The notes beneath the pieces were generated by a model, which had not been told where the DNA came from, searched no databases, and saw nothing but the letters and a program-made list of their open reading frames with translations. DNA of 50,812 nt from Bacteroidota bacterium (GTDB lineage Bacteria; Bacteroidota; JABWAT01), in NCBI GenBank assembly GCA_013360915.1, contig JABWAT010000018.1:1-50812 (forward strand), in the 5' to 3' direction. Position 1 is the stretch's first letter. Each line of letters opens with the position of its first letter. Shown here in pieces: positions 17,053 through 25,458 of the stretch. The translations under genes were made by a program, and so were the position numbers.

Positions 17053-19521
17053 TTACTTGACAAGTATAACCGGAACAGACAAATGGGTTGAATGATAAGA
17101 TAATCTGACGATATACAGTCCGCTTGACCAACCATTTGCTGTGATCGGAATGGTTTGATTTCCAGAGGCAGAAAAGCTGACATCGGAATCATGCATCATT
17201 TTACCGATTGAATCATACATTTTTACTGATACTATTCCGGGCGCCGGAAGAAATACCTGGACAGATGTGGTTGGATTGAATGGATTCGGATAAGAACCAA
17301 GCACCCGGAATGATTCTGGTGTTGTAACATCGTTTACTGAAACATAGGTAATATCCTTCAGAACGACATTATCAAGAAACACATCGGCGGAAGAAATTCC
17401 GCAGGCAAAAACCAGCCGGGCATTTGGTTCAGAGAAAGCCGGCATTTTAAATGTGTAGGAGTAGTTTTTCCTGACCGTTCCAATTTGAATGAATCCGATT
17501 CCGGAATAGTTGGTCCATGGACTGGCTGCTTTTCCAACAATGGGTTCCATGGTTCGTTTCAGATTGGACCAGGCATCAAAAGACAGGCGGTAAGTATGAC
17601 CAGCTTCCAGAGAAAAATCGGCCTGTTTAAATTCGACACTCCAGGTATTTGGCCCACCCAGTCCGATCTGAATCAGGGCTTCTCCATTCAGGGACATGGC
17701 AGAGGCAACCGCGCCATCCCAGGTATCCAGTTTCCATGGGTAGGTATCCGCTGAGAAATCCCCATTAAACAGCATATTCTCACCAGGAACCAGATTACGA
17801 ACCGCGAGCCGAAGCGGTTCTGACCGAAGGGAAACCGATCCATCGGTCCAGACTCCTTCCACAGAAAAGTAATAAAACGCATTTCCGGGCAACTTTTTGA
17901 TCAGGTAGGAGGAACCATCGGTTGAATCCAACAGAGACAAGGAAGTCGGGGTGTTTCCAGAATAAATCCGGTAAAAGGAAACCGGTTTTTCGCCGAATAG
18001 GTTAAAAATCAGGTTGGATCCCGATGAATTGATTTCACCAAGAACATAGGGCTTAACCGCCTGCCCTTTCCACTTCATTCTGAACGAACGATAGTTATGC
18101 GCTGGTGTTGCAAAATTCATCTGGTAAACGACCTGACCGGCGGGCGTCACTTCGGTAATTTTCGGGAGTTCATCAACAGCCCAGGAAATAAACGTATTTC
18201 CATTTGGAAGCCGCTGTGCCGATCCCATAAACCATGAGTATAACAAGGGATTGTGCCGGTAATACCAGACTTTGTAAGCCGTCATGGCAGTTGTATCCAA
18301 CTGATATTCCACTGCCCGTGAGGCTGTGACAGAGTGCAAATTTCCGTTATCGAAAAGGAGGTAACGATTTGGACCGGTTGGCTGGGCATAATGCTGGTAG
18401 GTAAAACGGTCCACATCATTGGTGAATGAAAATTGATTGTTCCTGCCACCCAGTCTCCAGATAAGGTCGCCCTGGGGATACCTGATTTTGGTGATTTCAT
18501 TCAGGTGTCTGCTTGAAATGATCAGATGACCATCCTGATCGATGGAAATGGAATTCATATGAACATAATCGATGTAACTGCCGGTGAGGCTAATTCCATA
18601 GCAATCGGTCAGATTAAAATGATCTTCACTCCTCCAGAGGAAGGTGGTAACACCGGCTTCATCCAGTTCCACAATGTAATTTTCCAAAACGGTCGCCTTT
18701 GTATTCCCCCCGGGAACAATGGTACTCATATCCACTTCATGATGATATTTGGCTATCATCAGAACACGATTGTCTGGCCTGACCAGAAACTCGTGCTCAT
18801 CTGTGGATGCTCCGTTTCCAGGTTCATATTTTTTAAGATCCTGGTAAGTTGAATCCATCGTATAAAAAGCCCACGGTTCGAAATAGCTGAGCAGACCGGG
18901 TCTCTGAACTTTGAAATCACGGGAATACTCTTTCATACGACGGTAGTAAACCGGCGTCCCATCATTTTTCATGATGATCAGATAGGGAGTTTCCCCAACG
19001 GTACTCCAATTATTGGTAAAGACATACCCCGAATCGGTGGGTCCGGTCTGGCTGATAACCATTTCAGGGAAATCGGCGGGAATGCTCACTCCATTAATTT
19101 GTCTGATCCGGTTTTCCTTGGACTCGGTAATCCGGGATTCCGGGGATTCACTGCTGATGGTAACCGGGTAAAAAGTTGATAATGAAGGTGCCCCTTCCCT
19201 GCCAGTAAAAGTCCAGGTCAACTCATTTATCCCGGGACCGGAAATCAGGATGGAAACTTCTTCACCGTCCTGGTAAGAAACCTTCGGAATCAGGTTTACC
19301 GATTTCCGGTCGGTGGAAAACCGGAGGCTGTGAGAAATTTGCCGGTTGTCCCGGCCAGTCAGCCGGATCGTCAGTTTTTCGGGGGAAACAGGATCTGAAA
19401 ACCGGATAACAACCGGCCAGTTTGCAGAAACAGGTTTTGACTCTTTTACTGGAAAGTTAAACAGGACCGTTACCGGATCTGATTGAATCCACAAGAGGGA
19501 GAGTGTCAGCAGGAGGAACAT
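17053..19521 (-). CDS. Arylsulfotransferase-like (ASST) beta-propeller protein with CBM-like domain and T9SS tail, copy 2
   Basis: An 822-residue paralogue of the next gene. After a short signal peptide it has an SbsA-like Ig domain (~25-105), an ASST-type propeller (~165-480) with DYVHMNS, DLIWRLGG, RYLLFDNGN, SRAVEY and GSAQRLPNGNT, an FN3-like linker, a CBM4/9-like jelly roll (~585-730, starting LFNGDFSADTYPWKL), and a T9SS sorting domain (~740-822, YPNPFNPTT). Where copy 1 has HDGHFLKNG this copy has QHYAQPTGPN, so one potential active-site histidine is not conserved in place. An in-frame stop at 19525-19527 makes 19521 the only ATG; it lies 10 bases after the GH5 stop and has a poor ribosome binding site, so coupling is likely. 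Confidence 0.72.
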   Translation of the reverse strand: MFLLLTLSLLWIQSDPVTVLFNFPVKESKPVSANWPVVIRFSDPVSPEKLTIRLTGRDNRQISHSLRFSTDRKSVNLIPKVSYQDGEEVSILISGPGINELTWTFTGREGAPSLSTFYPVTISSESPESRITESKENRIRQINGVSIPADFPEMVISQTGPTDSGYVFTNNWSTVGETPYLIIMKNDGTPVYYRRMKEYSRDFKVQRPGLLSYFEPWAFYTMDSTYQDLKKYEPGNGASTDEHEFLVRPDNRVLMIAKYHHEVDMSTIVPGGNTKATVLENYIVELDEAGVTTFLWRSEDHFNLTDCYGISLTGSYIDYVHMNSISIDQDGHLIISSRHLNEITKIRYPQGDLIWRLGGRNNQFSFTNDVDRFTYQHYAQPTGPNRYLLFDNGNLHSVTASRAVEYQLDTTAMTAYKVWYYRHNPLLYSWFMGSAQRLPNGNTFISWAVDELPKITEVTPAGQVVYQMNFATPAHNYRSFRMKWKGQAVKPYVLGEINSSGSNLIFNLFGEKPVSFYRIYSGNTPTSLSLLDSTDGSSYLIKKLPGNAFYYFSVEGVWTDGSVSLRSEPLRLAVRNLVPGENMLFNGDFSADTYPWKLDTWDGAVASAMSLNGEALIQIGLGGPNTWSVEFKQADFSLEAGHTYRLSFDAWSNLKRTMEPIVGKAASPWTNYSGIGFIQIGTVRKNYSYTFKMPAFSEPNARLVFACGISSADVFLDNVVLKDITYVSVNDVTTPESFRVLGSYPNPFNPTTSVQVFLPAPGIVSVKMYDSIGKMMHDSDVSFSASGNQTIPITANGWSSGLYIVRLSYHSTHLSVPVILVK

Positions 19522-19531
19522 CGGTTACTCA

Positions 19532-20737
19532 TCATGGCATCAACCCCAGTGCTTTCATATATCCTTCATTGACGGTACAAACTTCGGCCCGCATGTTTAA
19601 AATGTACTGCTGAAGGGTTTTGATCACGACCTGGCGGTCGGGCCGGTTTTCGCGGATGGCTTTGAAGGTGGACCGGTCCCCATCGGCATATTTCACGATC
19701 AGATCCCAGTTTTCAGGCTTTTTAAACTGAACCGGTCCGGCGGTGTCATCCATTTTCTTGTATGGCCAGAAACACCAGGGCACGTTGTTGGCTTCGAGGG
19801 TTTTCCGGAACGCCATCACCCATTCATCCGAGTTTTCACCCGACTCACCCATCCAGAGGGGGACGTTGTACTTTTTACTGAAATCGAGATAATCCTGTAT
19901 GACGGATACATCGGTGGGCGTCCAGTACTTGTGGAAGGTATACGCCAGTTTGTCATCGAAGGGCGGACCGAAGACCGAGAAATTGCTGTTCCACTGGGCG
20001 CCACCCAGAAAGATGATGTGGTTTTTATCGTACCGGCGGATGGTGTCTGTCATGCGTCTATAAAGAGGTTCCAGCGTGTGGTTCAGGCTGTCGGCATTGA
20101 AGTAATGCGCAAGTGGTTCATTGAGCAGATCGTACCCGATAATGATGGAGCGATTGGCGTACCGTTTGGCAAATTCCTCCCAGATACGGATGGCACGTTC
20201 CTGCATATCGGGTGAAGTGAACAGGTACGGATATCCCCAACTGTCATCGATGTTATCGCCGGTCTGACCTCCGGGCGCGCCATGCATGTCGAAGATGACG
20301 TAAAGACCCGCTTTCTCGCACCAGGTGAGCAGCTTGTTCATTCTCAGAAAAAATGCTTCGTTGATCGTGGCAGGTCCCGACTCATTCATCACCAGCCGTG
20401 AATTAAACGGCACCCGAACCGAGTTAAAACCCAGTTTTTTTATCTGCTGGATATCCAACTCAATGATGTATGAGTCCATGAAGGCTTTCCAGAATTTTTC
20501 TGCCGCTTCCGGACCGATCAGTTCGGTAATCACCTCTTCAATTTTCCGGGGAGAGGTGGCCTTTTCGAATTTGAACATGTACCCTTCGGGAAGCAGCCAG
20601 TTACCCAGGTTAACCCCTTTCAGAAACAGAGGTTTTCCATCGGGACCGATAAATTCCTTGCCTTTAACCGTCACGAACTGGGCCATGACAGACAGATGAA
20701 ACACAATTAAAAGTCCGGTCAGTATCCACTTTGCCAT
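19532..20737 (-). CDS. GH5 glycoside hydrolase, periplasmic, without T9SS tail
   Basis: A 401-residue enzyme with a signal peptide (1-19, VMAQ) and one GH5 (beta/alpha)8 domain. Acid/base is E207 in GYDLLNEP and nucleophile is E298 in LWMGESGE; the GVNLGNWLLPEGYM motif near the start is shared with the GH5-CBM6 paralogue. It stops at the catalytic domain, with no CBM and no T9SS tail, so it is probably periplasmic and works on imported oligosaccharides while the tailed paralogue works at the surface. The start at 20737 has an AAAGGA site; the longer frame from 20809 would bury the signal peptide. It leads the GH5-ASST-ASST-GH5 gene group with near-zero spacing. Confidence 0.88.
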   Translation of the reverse strand: MAKWILTGLLIVFHLSVMAQFVTVKGKEFIGPDGKPLFLKGVNLGNWLLPEGYMFKFEKATSPRKIEEVITELIGPEAAEKFWKAFMDSYIIELDIQQIKKLGFNSVRVPFNSRLVMNESGPATINEAFFLRMNKLLTWCEKAGLYVIFDMHGAPGGQTGDNIDDSWGYPYLFTSPDMQERAIRIWEEFAKRYANRSIIIGYDLLNEPLAHYFNADSLNHTLEPLYRRMTDTIRRYDKNHIIFLGGAQWNSNFSVFGPPFDDKLAYTFHKYWTPTDVSVIQDYLDFSKKYNVPLWMGESGENSDEWVMAFRKTLEANNVPWCFWPYKKMDDTAGPVQFKKPENWDLIVKYADGDRSTFKAIRENRPDRQVVIKTLQQYILNMRAEVCTVNEGYMKALGLMP

Positions 20738-20829
20738 TGAGATTCCTTTAACAAAACTTTCAAAATTAATTACCTGATCCGCGAGTCCGGTACCAGCCCG
20801 GAATTTCATCTCGCCAATCCGCCATCTGG

Positions 20830-22422
20830 TCAGTTTGATTTACTTTCCGGAACAAGCCACTGCTGGTATTCCCCGGGTGACAACCGGGTAGTTCCAGCAA
20901 GGACCGGAACTTTCCAGGTCTGATTTGCATCCATCAGGATCAGCGTGAAAGGTTCCGTTGCCTCAACTCTGATTACCGGCATGGCAGTAACCGACACCCT
21001 TCGATCGGCAACAAGCGATAATGATCCCTCTCCGAACGGAATAGCATTTACCCCATGTTCATCAATTCGTGTCAATGTCCAGGTAACGGTCCTGTTCAGT
21101 GCATCTGGTTTGATTCCAATGACATTTTCGATGAGCAATTGAATGGGGCCACAGCCGGACCATCCCACAAAATCGGGCTTGGACCACCCTCCGCGGGTGA
21201 CCTGTTCGGCTGAATAATTTTCCCAGATGGTACCGGTCGATTCGAACACTTTCACCATGCCATCCAGATAGGCACCAACTGCATGCGCCGCGAATTCGCG
21301 GGTGGCACGGACCTGCGGGTAGCGATCCAGTCCTTTCAGCACCATGACGTTGGTGGGGGCCCAGACCGATCCCAGCCAATATTTCCCATCGGCTTCATAG
21401 GCCGGATGATTCTGTGCCAGAGAGGGAAACGGGATGGGTCGCCAGAAAGTCTGTGGGTTTCTGAGCTCATCGAGCATTTTTTCAACCTGATGATCGGATG
21501 CAACCCCAGCCAGCATCGGCCAGAAACCAGCGATGGTTTTTACTTTTACCTGCTGTCCAGCATCATCAAGGTCGTAATAAATCCGGTCCTTCTCATTCCA
21601 CATCAGTTGGTTGATCACCCCGCTGATGGAATCGGCTTTTGCCCGAAAGGCCAGCCGGTCCTGCTGAAGATTCAGAACGCTGGCCATGGCGGAAAGGGCA
21701 TCATACATCAGCACCATCTGGGCCGACATATCCACCCAACCGGAACCGGAACGGGGCGTGTTATCCATGCCAGACCCCAGACCGGTATTCCAGTATAATC
21801 CATGAGCCGTTCCCTGTTTTTTTCTGTTTTTCTCCAGCCATTCTGCGTACTTCACCAACACCGGAAAGACATCCTTTATCCTGCCGGACCGGCCGTTCAG
21901 CTTCTGATATTCCAATTCTGACCAGGCAAACAAGGGTGGATTGACCGCATGCAGGGATCCTTCGAACCAATACTCAAATCCGTCGGCTTCACGCAATTCA
22001 CGGTGTATAAATCCATCTTCCCATTGTCTGACATAAAAATTGTCGAAGGACCGGATGGATGGAAAGAGGTGATGGGCGTACCGGGCAAATTCGATCATGA
22101 AGACGGTATCCCATTGAAAAATCTGTGGCGCGAAGGCTTCATCAATGAAGTCGGAAACAAACGGTGAACCGGCGGGCGGGCGTTTAAAATGAGTGAATGC
22201 CAGTTCCCAGGCTTTCCAGTACAGTTTCAGATAATCCTGCCGTGCAGGCAGAACCGGTTGAGGCAACCGGTCACGGGAACCGGAAAAGTCAGGAATGTTG
22301 GATGGAGTGTAAACCGACTTGTTAAAATATTTGCCCCGGAAGGTGGTTTTCATTTCATCCGGATTCTGCGCCAGCAACCCAACCGGAAGAAGAGACAGGA
22401 AGATTATTGTACTTAATTTCAT
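20830..22422 (-). CDS. GH63-like (alpha/alpha)6 glycosidase (MGH1/trehalase-type)
   Basis: A 530-residue protein with a signal peptide (1-19, GLLAQ) and an (alpha/alpha)6 barrel of the GH63/GH37/MGH1 type. Supporting motifs are FQWDTVFMI (103-111), the candidate general acid D220 in SGMDNTPR, GFWPMLAG (299-306), the WAPTNVMVLKGL segment (~354-365), and GTIWENYSAE (397-406), which carries the candidate base E401/E406. Characterised relatives cut alpha-linked glucosides, trehalose-like or glycerate-type substrates; the substrate here is not predictable. No lipobox or T9SS tail, so it is probably periplasmic. The 5' flank is a gene-free 422-base region and the next gene, GH5, begins 92 bases downstream. 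Confidence 0.78.
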   Translation of the reverse strand: MKLSTIIFLSLLPVGLLAQNPDEMKTTFRGKYFNKSVYTPSNIPDFSGSRDRLPQPVLPARQDYLKLYWKAWELAFTHFKRPPAGSPFVSDFIDEAFAPQIFQWDTVFMIEFARYAHHLFPSIRSFDNFYVRQWEDGFIHRELREADGFEYWFEGSLHAVNPPLFAWSELEYQKLNGRSGRIKDVFPVLVKYAEWLEKNRKKQGTAHGLYWNTGLGSGMDNTPRSGSGWVDMSAQMVLMYDALSAMASVLNLQQDRLAFRAKADSISGVINQLMWNEKDRIYYDLDDAGQQVKVKTIAGFWPMLAGVASDHQVEKMLDELRNPQTFWRPIPFPSLAQNHPAYEADGKYWLGSVWAPTNVMVLKGLDRYPQVRATREFAAHAVGAYLDGMVKVFESTGTIWENYSAEQVTRGGWSKPDFVGWSGCGPIQLLIENVIGIKPDALNRTVTWTLTRIDEHGVNAIPFGEGSLSLVADRRVSVTAMPVIRVEATEPFTLILMDANQTWKVPVLAGTTRLSPGEYQQWLVPESKSN

Positions 22423-22639
22423 CTGTTTATCTGATTTTTATTCAAATTCTTCCGATCGTTCGAATTGACCGTTTGGATTCCTCCGGGTGACGGTTGTTCC
22501 AATTCCGGGAACTCGTTTCGTCGTGCAGCCAGTAAGCCAGGTGGCATTTTTAAAAAAAGGAAAAATCGTATAAAACCATTCATCCTCTTTTGTATTTGAT
22601 GTCAGGGCTGCGCCCCTGAAAACCAAAGCGCTGTTTTTT
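22423..22639. other. Gene-free 5' region of the GH63-like gene
   Basis: An open frame at 22438-22626 on the minus strand would encode a 62-residue peptide with no recognisable feature and no good start site, so I do not call it. A short hairpin, CAGGG/CCCTG, lies near 22603-22618. This stretch should hold the promoter of the GH63-like gene, but I cannot point to a convincing box. Confidence 0.5.
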
Positions 22640-22723
22640 CAATCACCAATCACAAATCACTTGAATTTCTGATCACTGATTTCTTGTATTTTCTCGTCAC
22701 GCGTTACGGGTTCCTGTCACTTG
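22640..22723. repeat. Degenerate 7-bp tandem array between the GH3 and GH63-like genes
   Basis: Twelve heptads can be read in one 7-base register: CAATCAC twice, AAATCAC, TTGAATT, TCTGATC, ACTGATT, TCTTGTA, TTTTCTC, GTCACGC, GTTACGG, GTTCCTG, TCACTTG. The unit drifts along the array, but the period holds. Confidence 0.65.
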
Positions 22724-22830
22724 AAAAAACCTTGTCCCTTCGATATCCGTCAGAGCCGGACATTCAGAACCTCATCCTTGTGGCTTCGAACGCCTCAGCC
22801 ACCGGATTCGGCACTCAGGGTCCGGGTTTT
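22723..22830. repeat. Degenerate GAAAAACC...GGGTTTT hairpin repeat 3' of bglX
   Basis: Arms GAAAAAACC (22723-22731) and GGGTTTT (22824-22830) enclose text shared with the left-edge island (TCATCCTTGTGGCTTC and CAGCCACCGGATTCGGCAC) and with 27933-27950 (CTCAGGGTCCGGG). It ends 15 bases beyond the stop codon of the minus-strand GH3 gene, where a terminator is expected. Confidence 0.6.
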
Positions 22831-22844
22831 CCCGTCCCCACTTC

Positions 22845-25121
22845 TTATTTCAAAACAAATCCGGCTTCCTTCACATCGCGTGAGTTTCCCCCGGCAAAGA
22901 CCTTAAAGTCTCCCGGTTCTGCTACCAGTTTCAGATCGTAATTGTAAAACTTCAGGGTTTCTTCGGTGATGGTAAAGCGTACTTCCCGGCTTTCACCCGG
23001 TTTCAGGTAAATTTTCTCGAAGCCCTTCAGTTCTTTCACCGGACGGGTAACCGAACCGACCAGATCACGGATATAAAACTGTACCACTTCATGACCGGCC
23101 ACAGAGCCAGTATTGGTCACGGTCACCGTTGCTGTGAGCGATCCGCCCGAGGTTAATTCCGTACCGGACAGGCGGAGATCGCTGTAGGAAAAGGTGGTAT
23201 AGCTCAGCCCGAATCCGAAAGGATACAGCGGATCATTGGAAACGTCGAGGTAATTCGACCGGAATTTCTCGAACCATCTGCCGGGTAAAAGCGGGCGGCC
23301 GGTGTTTTTATGGTTGTAGAAAATCGGTACCTGCCCGACATTCTGCGGAAAGGTCATCGTCAGTTTTCCGCCCGGATTCACATCGCCCAGCACCACATCG
23401 GTCACAGCATCGGCTGCTTCACTTCCGCCAAACCAGACATTCAGAATGGCCGGAACGTTCTCCTGTTCCCATTTCAGTGCCAGCGGGCGGCCGGTAAAGA
23501 GAACCATGGCAACAGGTTTTCCGGTTTTGATCAGCGCTTCGAGCAATCGCCGCTGATTGGAAGGCAGTTCAATATCGGACCGGCTGGAACTTTCCCCGCT
23601 CATTTCGGCCGCTTCTCCCATCACTGCCACCACCACATCGGCCTTTTCGGAGGCCTTTAGTGCATCGGCGATCAGCTCTGCTTCCGGACGGTTATCGCGA
23701 CCGGTCGGCTTGCCAAAAATGCTGACCCGTGCTTCCAGCGCTTCTTCGGCATACACATTGGCACCCTTGGCATACAGGATATTTTCGGCACCAAAACGCT
23801 CGCGAAAAGCCGTCAGCACCGATTTATTACGGGAATACTCGGCTGCGACCGACCAGGTTCCGAACATGTTTTCGCCGGCATCAGCCAGCGGACCCACGAG
23901 CGCCACCCGCGAGGATTTTTTCAGGGGCAGAATGGACTTATCATTTTTCAGCAGCACAAAACTGGAAGCTGCAATGGCGCGGGCTTCCTTGCGGTTAGAA
24001 TCGGTATACACTTCGGTTTTGGCCCGTTTCGGATCGCAATAACGATAGGGATCTTCGAATAATCCGAGTTTGTATTTCGCCTCCAGAATCCGGCGGCAGG
24101 CCTGATCAATCTGAGCCTCGGTAATTTTACCTTCCTTCAGTGATTGCTGCAGGGTCGTCAGCAGGCCTTCACCCACCATGTCCATGTCTATTCCGGCATT
24201 TAAGGCAAGAACGGACACCTGCTGAAGGTTTCCCATGCCATGATCAATCATTTCATTGATTCCGGTGTAATCGGTCACCACAAATCCGCCAAATCCCCAT
24301 TGTGTTCTAAGAACATCGGTCATCAGCCATTTATTTCCGGTGGCAGGAATGCCATCCACTTCGTTAAAGGAAGCCATTACCGAACCAACTCCGGCATCGA
24401 CTGCCGCTTTGTAAGGAGGAAAATACTCGTTATACATGCGGTAACGGCTCATATCGACCGTGTTGTAATCGCGGCCGCCATCGGGCGCACCATATAAAGC
24501 ATAGTGTTTCACGCAGGCCAGGATGGTATTATTTGCCTTAAGATCATTTCCCTGATAGCCGCGCACCATGGCTTTGGCAATTTCACCTCCGAGGTACGGA
24601 TCTTCCCCGCTGCCCTCAGCAACACGGCCCCATCGCGGATCACGCGACAGATCAACCATGGGTGAAAACGTCCACGCGATGCCATCGGCGCTGGCTTCCT
24701 GAGCTGCAATTCTTGCAGACCGCTCAATGGCTTTTAAATCCCACGTACTCGACAGGCCCAACGGAATGGGAAACACCGTCTGATATCCGTGAATCACATC
24801 CATCCCGAAAATCATGGGAATTTTCAGACGGCTTTCCTCAACAGCCACTTTCTGCACGGCCCGTATTTTTTCGGCGGATTTAATATTAAACAAACCACCA
24901 ACCTTACCTTCTTTGATTTTCCGTCCGATATCCGAGTTCGAAGCCTGACCGGTAACAATGTCACCCGAACCGGGCAGATTCAGCTGGCCGATTTTCTCTT
25001 CAAGTGTCATTTTCTTCATCAGGTCGCTGATAAACTGATCCATTTTCGGATCGGCTTGCTGGGCAACACCAATGGTGAGGCCGCCCAGGATCAGAAGGAT
25101 GGTTGCTGCAAGTGTTTTCAT
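22845..25121 (-). CDS. bglX: GH3 beta-glucosidase, BglX type
   Basis: A 758-residue enzyme with a signal peptide (1-20, GVAQ), GH3 N-terminal barrel (~27-350), GH3 C-terminal domain (~390-620) and fibronectin type III-like domain (~660-735). The nucleophile is D284 in FVVTDYTG; KHY (205-207) and DPRWGR (161-166) are the usual glucose-binding motifs; the general acid is likely the glutamate in the MSGESSSRSD region. It should release glucose from beta-linked gluco-oligosaccharides in the periplasm. The start at 25121 follows GAGGAG at good spacing; the longer frame from 25139 is less likely. Repeat islands flank it on both sides, so it looks like a single-gene cassette. Confidence 0.93.
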   Translation of the reverse strand: MKTLAATILLILGGLTIGVAQQADPKMDQFISDLMKKMTLEEKIGQLNLPGSGDIVTGQASNSDIGRKIKEGKVGGLFNIKSAEKIRAVQKVAVEESRLKIPMIFGMDVIHGYQTVFPIPLGLSSTWDLKAIERSARIAAQEASADGIAWTFSPMVDLSRDPRWGRVAEGSGEDPYLGGEIAKAMVRGYQGNDLKANNTILACVKHYALYGAPDGGRDYNTVDMSRYRMYNEYFPPYKAAVDAGVGSVMASFNEVDGIPATGNKWLMTDVLRTQWGFGGFVVTDYTGINEMIDHGMGNLQQVSVLALNAGIDMDMVGEGLLTTLQQSLKEGKITEAQIDQACRRILEAKYKLGLFEDPYRYCDPKRAKTEVYTDSNRKEARAIAASSFVLLKNDKSILPLKKSSRVALVGPLADAGENMFGTWSVAAEYSRNKSVLTAFRERFGAENILYAKGANVYAEEALEARVSIFGKPTGRDNRPEAELIADALKASEKADVVVAVMGEAAEMSGESSSRSDIELPSNQRRLLEALIKTGKPVAMVLFTGRPLALKWEQENVPAILNVWFGGSEAADAVTDVVLGDVNPGGKLTMTFPQNVGQVPIFYNHKNTGRPLLPGRWFEKFRSNYLDVSNDPLYPFGFGLSYTTFSYSDLRLSGTELTSGGSLTATVTVTNTGSVAGHEVVQFYIRDLVGSVTRPVKELKGFEKIYLKPGESREVRFTITEETLKFYNYDLKLVAEPGDFKVFAGGNSRDVKEAGFVLK

Positions 25122-25340
25122 GGTCTCCTCTTTAGTCAATTTGGTGAATAGTGAATGGTGATTGGTGATTAGAAAAACCCGGTCACTGCATTTCGAAAGG
25201 CTAAATGACCAATCGAAGGGTCAGAGTTTTTCCAGTGACGAGTAACGCGTAACAAGTGACTGGAAAAAACAATGATTGGTGATTAGAAAAACCCATCAAT
25301 TGACCCTCTCCCCTTCCCTTTCGGCAGAGAGGAAGTATTT
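25122..25340. repeat. Repeat island between GH30 and bglX
   Basis: No gene. From left to right: a heptamer array at 25141-25171 (TTGGTGA, ATAGTGA, ATGGTGA, TTGGTGA); a degenerate hairpin repeat at 25172-25233 with arms GAAAAACCC and GAGTTTTTCC; a second heptamer array at 25234-25261 (AGTGACG, AGTAACG, CGTAACA, AGTGACT) followed by GTGATTG/GTGATTA units; an orphan GAAAAACCC arm at 25286-25294; and a CCTCTC/GAGAGG inverted repeat near 25315-25332 related to the hairpin at 305-323. It must also hold the bglX promoter, which I cannot place. Confidence 0.75.
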
Positions 25341-25452
25341 CCGTCTTCCGTCTTCTGTATTCTGTATTCTGTATTCTGTATTCTGTATTCTGTATTCTGT
25401 ATTCTGTATTCTGAATTCTGTCTTCTGAATTCTGAATTCTGACTCCTGTCTC
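25341..25452. repeat. 7-bp tandem array (sixteen units)
   Basis: Sixteen heptads in perfect register: CCGTCTT twice, CTGTATT eight times, CTGAATT, CTGTCTT, CTGAATT twice, CTGACTC, CTGTCTC. The consensus CTGNNTT/C matches the array at 454-523. It ends 6 bases before the stop codon of the minus-strand GH30 gene. The eight identical CTGTATT units point to recent expansion or slippage. Confidence 0.9.
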
Positions 25453-25458
25453 CTCTCC

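Noticed and set aside
22438-22626. 62-residue minus-strand open frame between bglX and the GH63-like gene
   Set aside because: No recognisable motif, no good ribosome binding site, and the region is expected to be a promoter.
25341-25452. Possible CRISPR array
   Set aside because: The 7-base units have no spacers and there are no cas genes; it is a simple tandem repeat.
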